Below are positions 31,451 through 31,737 of a stretch of DNA of 31,737 nucleotides, piece after piece. Numbering within the stretch: the first letter of the stretch is position 1; the number at the start of each line of letters is the position of its first letter. Source of the stretch: JBFKUL01 sp041635755 (GTDB lineage: Bacteria > Pseudomonadota > Gammaproteobacteria > Burkholderiales > SG8-39). The stretch is taken from NCBI GenBank assembly GCA_041635755.1, contig JBFKUL010000005.1, positions 1-31,737 of the forward strand, written 5' to 3'. The translations under genes and the position numbers were made by a program. The notes beneath the pieces are model-generated. The model did no database searches and was not told the origin of the DNA. It saw only the letters and a program-made list of their open reading frames with translations.

Positions 31451-31737
31451 ATGAAGGATCTGGCCGTACTCGTCGAGCGGGAGGTGTTCTGGGTGGCCAT
31501 CAACCGGCCGCACAAGCGAAACGCCTTGTCGCGTGCGACGCTGGCGGCGATCCGTGCAGTGTTTCGCAAGCACGCATCGCGACGCGGCCTCAAACTCGCC
31601 GTGCTCACTGCCTCCGGCACCCAGGCCTTCGCCGCGGGCGGCGACCTGGTCGATCTCGGCAAGGTTCGCACGCGCTCGGCGGCGCGCAGGATGTCGCGCG
31701 ACGCGCTCGCGGCGCTACGCGCGGTGCGCGAGTTTCC
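31451..31737 (+). CDS. Second enoyl-CoA hydratase/isomerase-like protein, N-terminal part (cut by window end)
   Basis: Only the first ~95 residues are inside the window. The segments VAINRPHKRNALSRATL and FAAGGDLVDLGKV are typical of the crotonase superfamily N-terminal half, including the oxyanion-hole region. The ATG at 31451 lies 38 bp past the CoA-transferase stop; an ATG at 31428 is out of frame and quickly stops. The catalytic glutamates lie outside the window, so activity cannot be judged. It probably belongs to the same operon. Confidence 0.85.
   Translation, partial: MKDLAVLVEREVFWVAINRPHKRNALSRATLAAIRAVFRKHASRRGLKLAVLTASGTQAFAAGGDLVDLGKVRTRSAARRMSRDALAALRAVREF

Overview
The window is GC-rich (about two thirds G+C), densely coded, and reads like ordinary chromosome of a betaproteobacterium, most likely an aerobic or respiratory Burkholderiales/Rhodocyclales-type organism. 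Signs are the divergent cytochrome c4/engB pair followed by hemB, divergent ilvD/lgt, the cutA-dsbD pair, c-type cytochromes, TRAP transport, and a minus-strand small RNA between engB and hemB that resembles a betaproteobacterial anti-Shine-Dalgarno RNA. No insertion sequence, prophage, CRISPR array, rRNA or tRNA was seen.

Layout. 1-2398 (+): the 3' end of an RND efflux pump gene, a NYN-nuclease/LOTUS protein and a small membrane-anchored protein. 2395-7911 (-): msrQ and msrP (repair of oxidised methionine in the periplasm) lie downstream of a translationally coupled anti-sigma/ECF sigma pair; upstream of these are an orphan dihydrolipoamide-dehydrogenase-like flavoprotein and a cytochrome c4 with its own terminator. 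7981-9830 (+): engB and hemB, with the antisense-oriented small RNA, its promoter and a palindrome between them. 9827-13728 (-): a probable operon of an NAD-dependent epimerase-like protein, cutA, dsbD and a glyoxalase-like protein. 13754-21402: a 2Fe-2S flavin reductase, a monohaem cytochrome c, a YyaL/DUF255 thioredoxin-fold protein, a DUF924 protein, ilvD, lgt and an exported dienelactone-hydrolase-like protein with a degenerate active site.

21508-31737 is a catabolic island organised around a divergent intergenic region. To the left run a GntR/FCD regulator and a 985-residue FAD/Fe-S dehydrogenase of the YdiJ/GlcD-GlcF type. To the right run a serine/alanine-glyoxylate aminotransferase, a complete TRAP transporter (P, Q, M), a crotonase-fold protein, a class III CoA-transferase and the start of a second crotonase. 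The divergent region carries repeated TTGCAT/ATGCAA half-sites and a separate 9-bp inverted repeat, so it looks like the GntR control point. A coherent but unproven reading is import of a small carboxylate or 2-hydroxy acid, flavin-dependent oxidation, transamination of a glyoxylate-like product, and CoA-thioester processing of a related acid.

The points most worth following are the small RNA displaying CCUCC in a hairpin loop with a palindrome in its promoter, the ECF sigma/anti-sigma-msrP-msrQ arrangement, the GntR operator region, and two enzymes lacking expected catalytic residues. All functional statements come from reading sequence motifs by eye; no database search was run.
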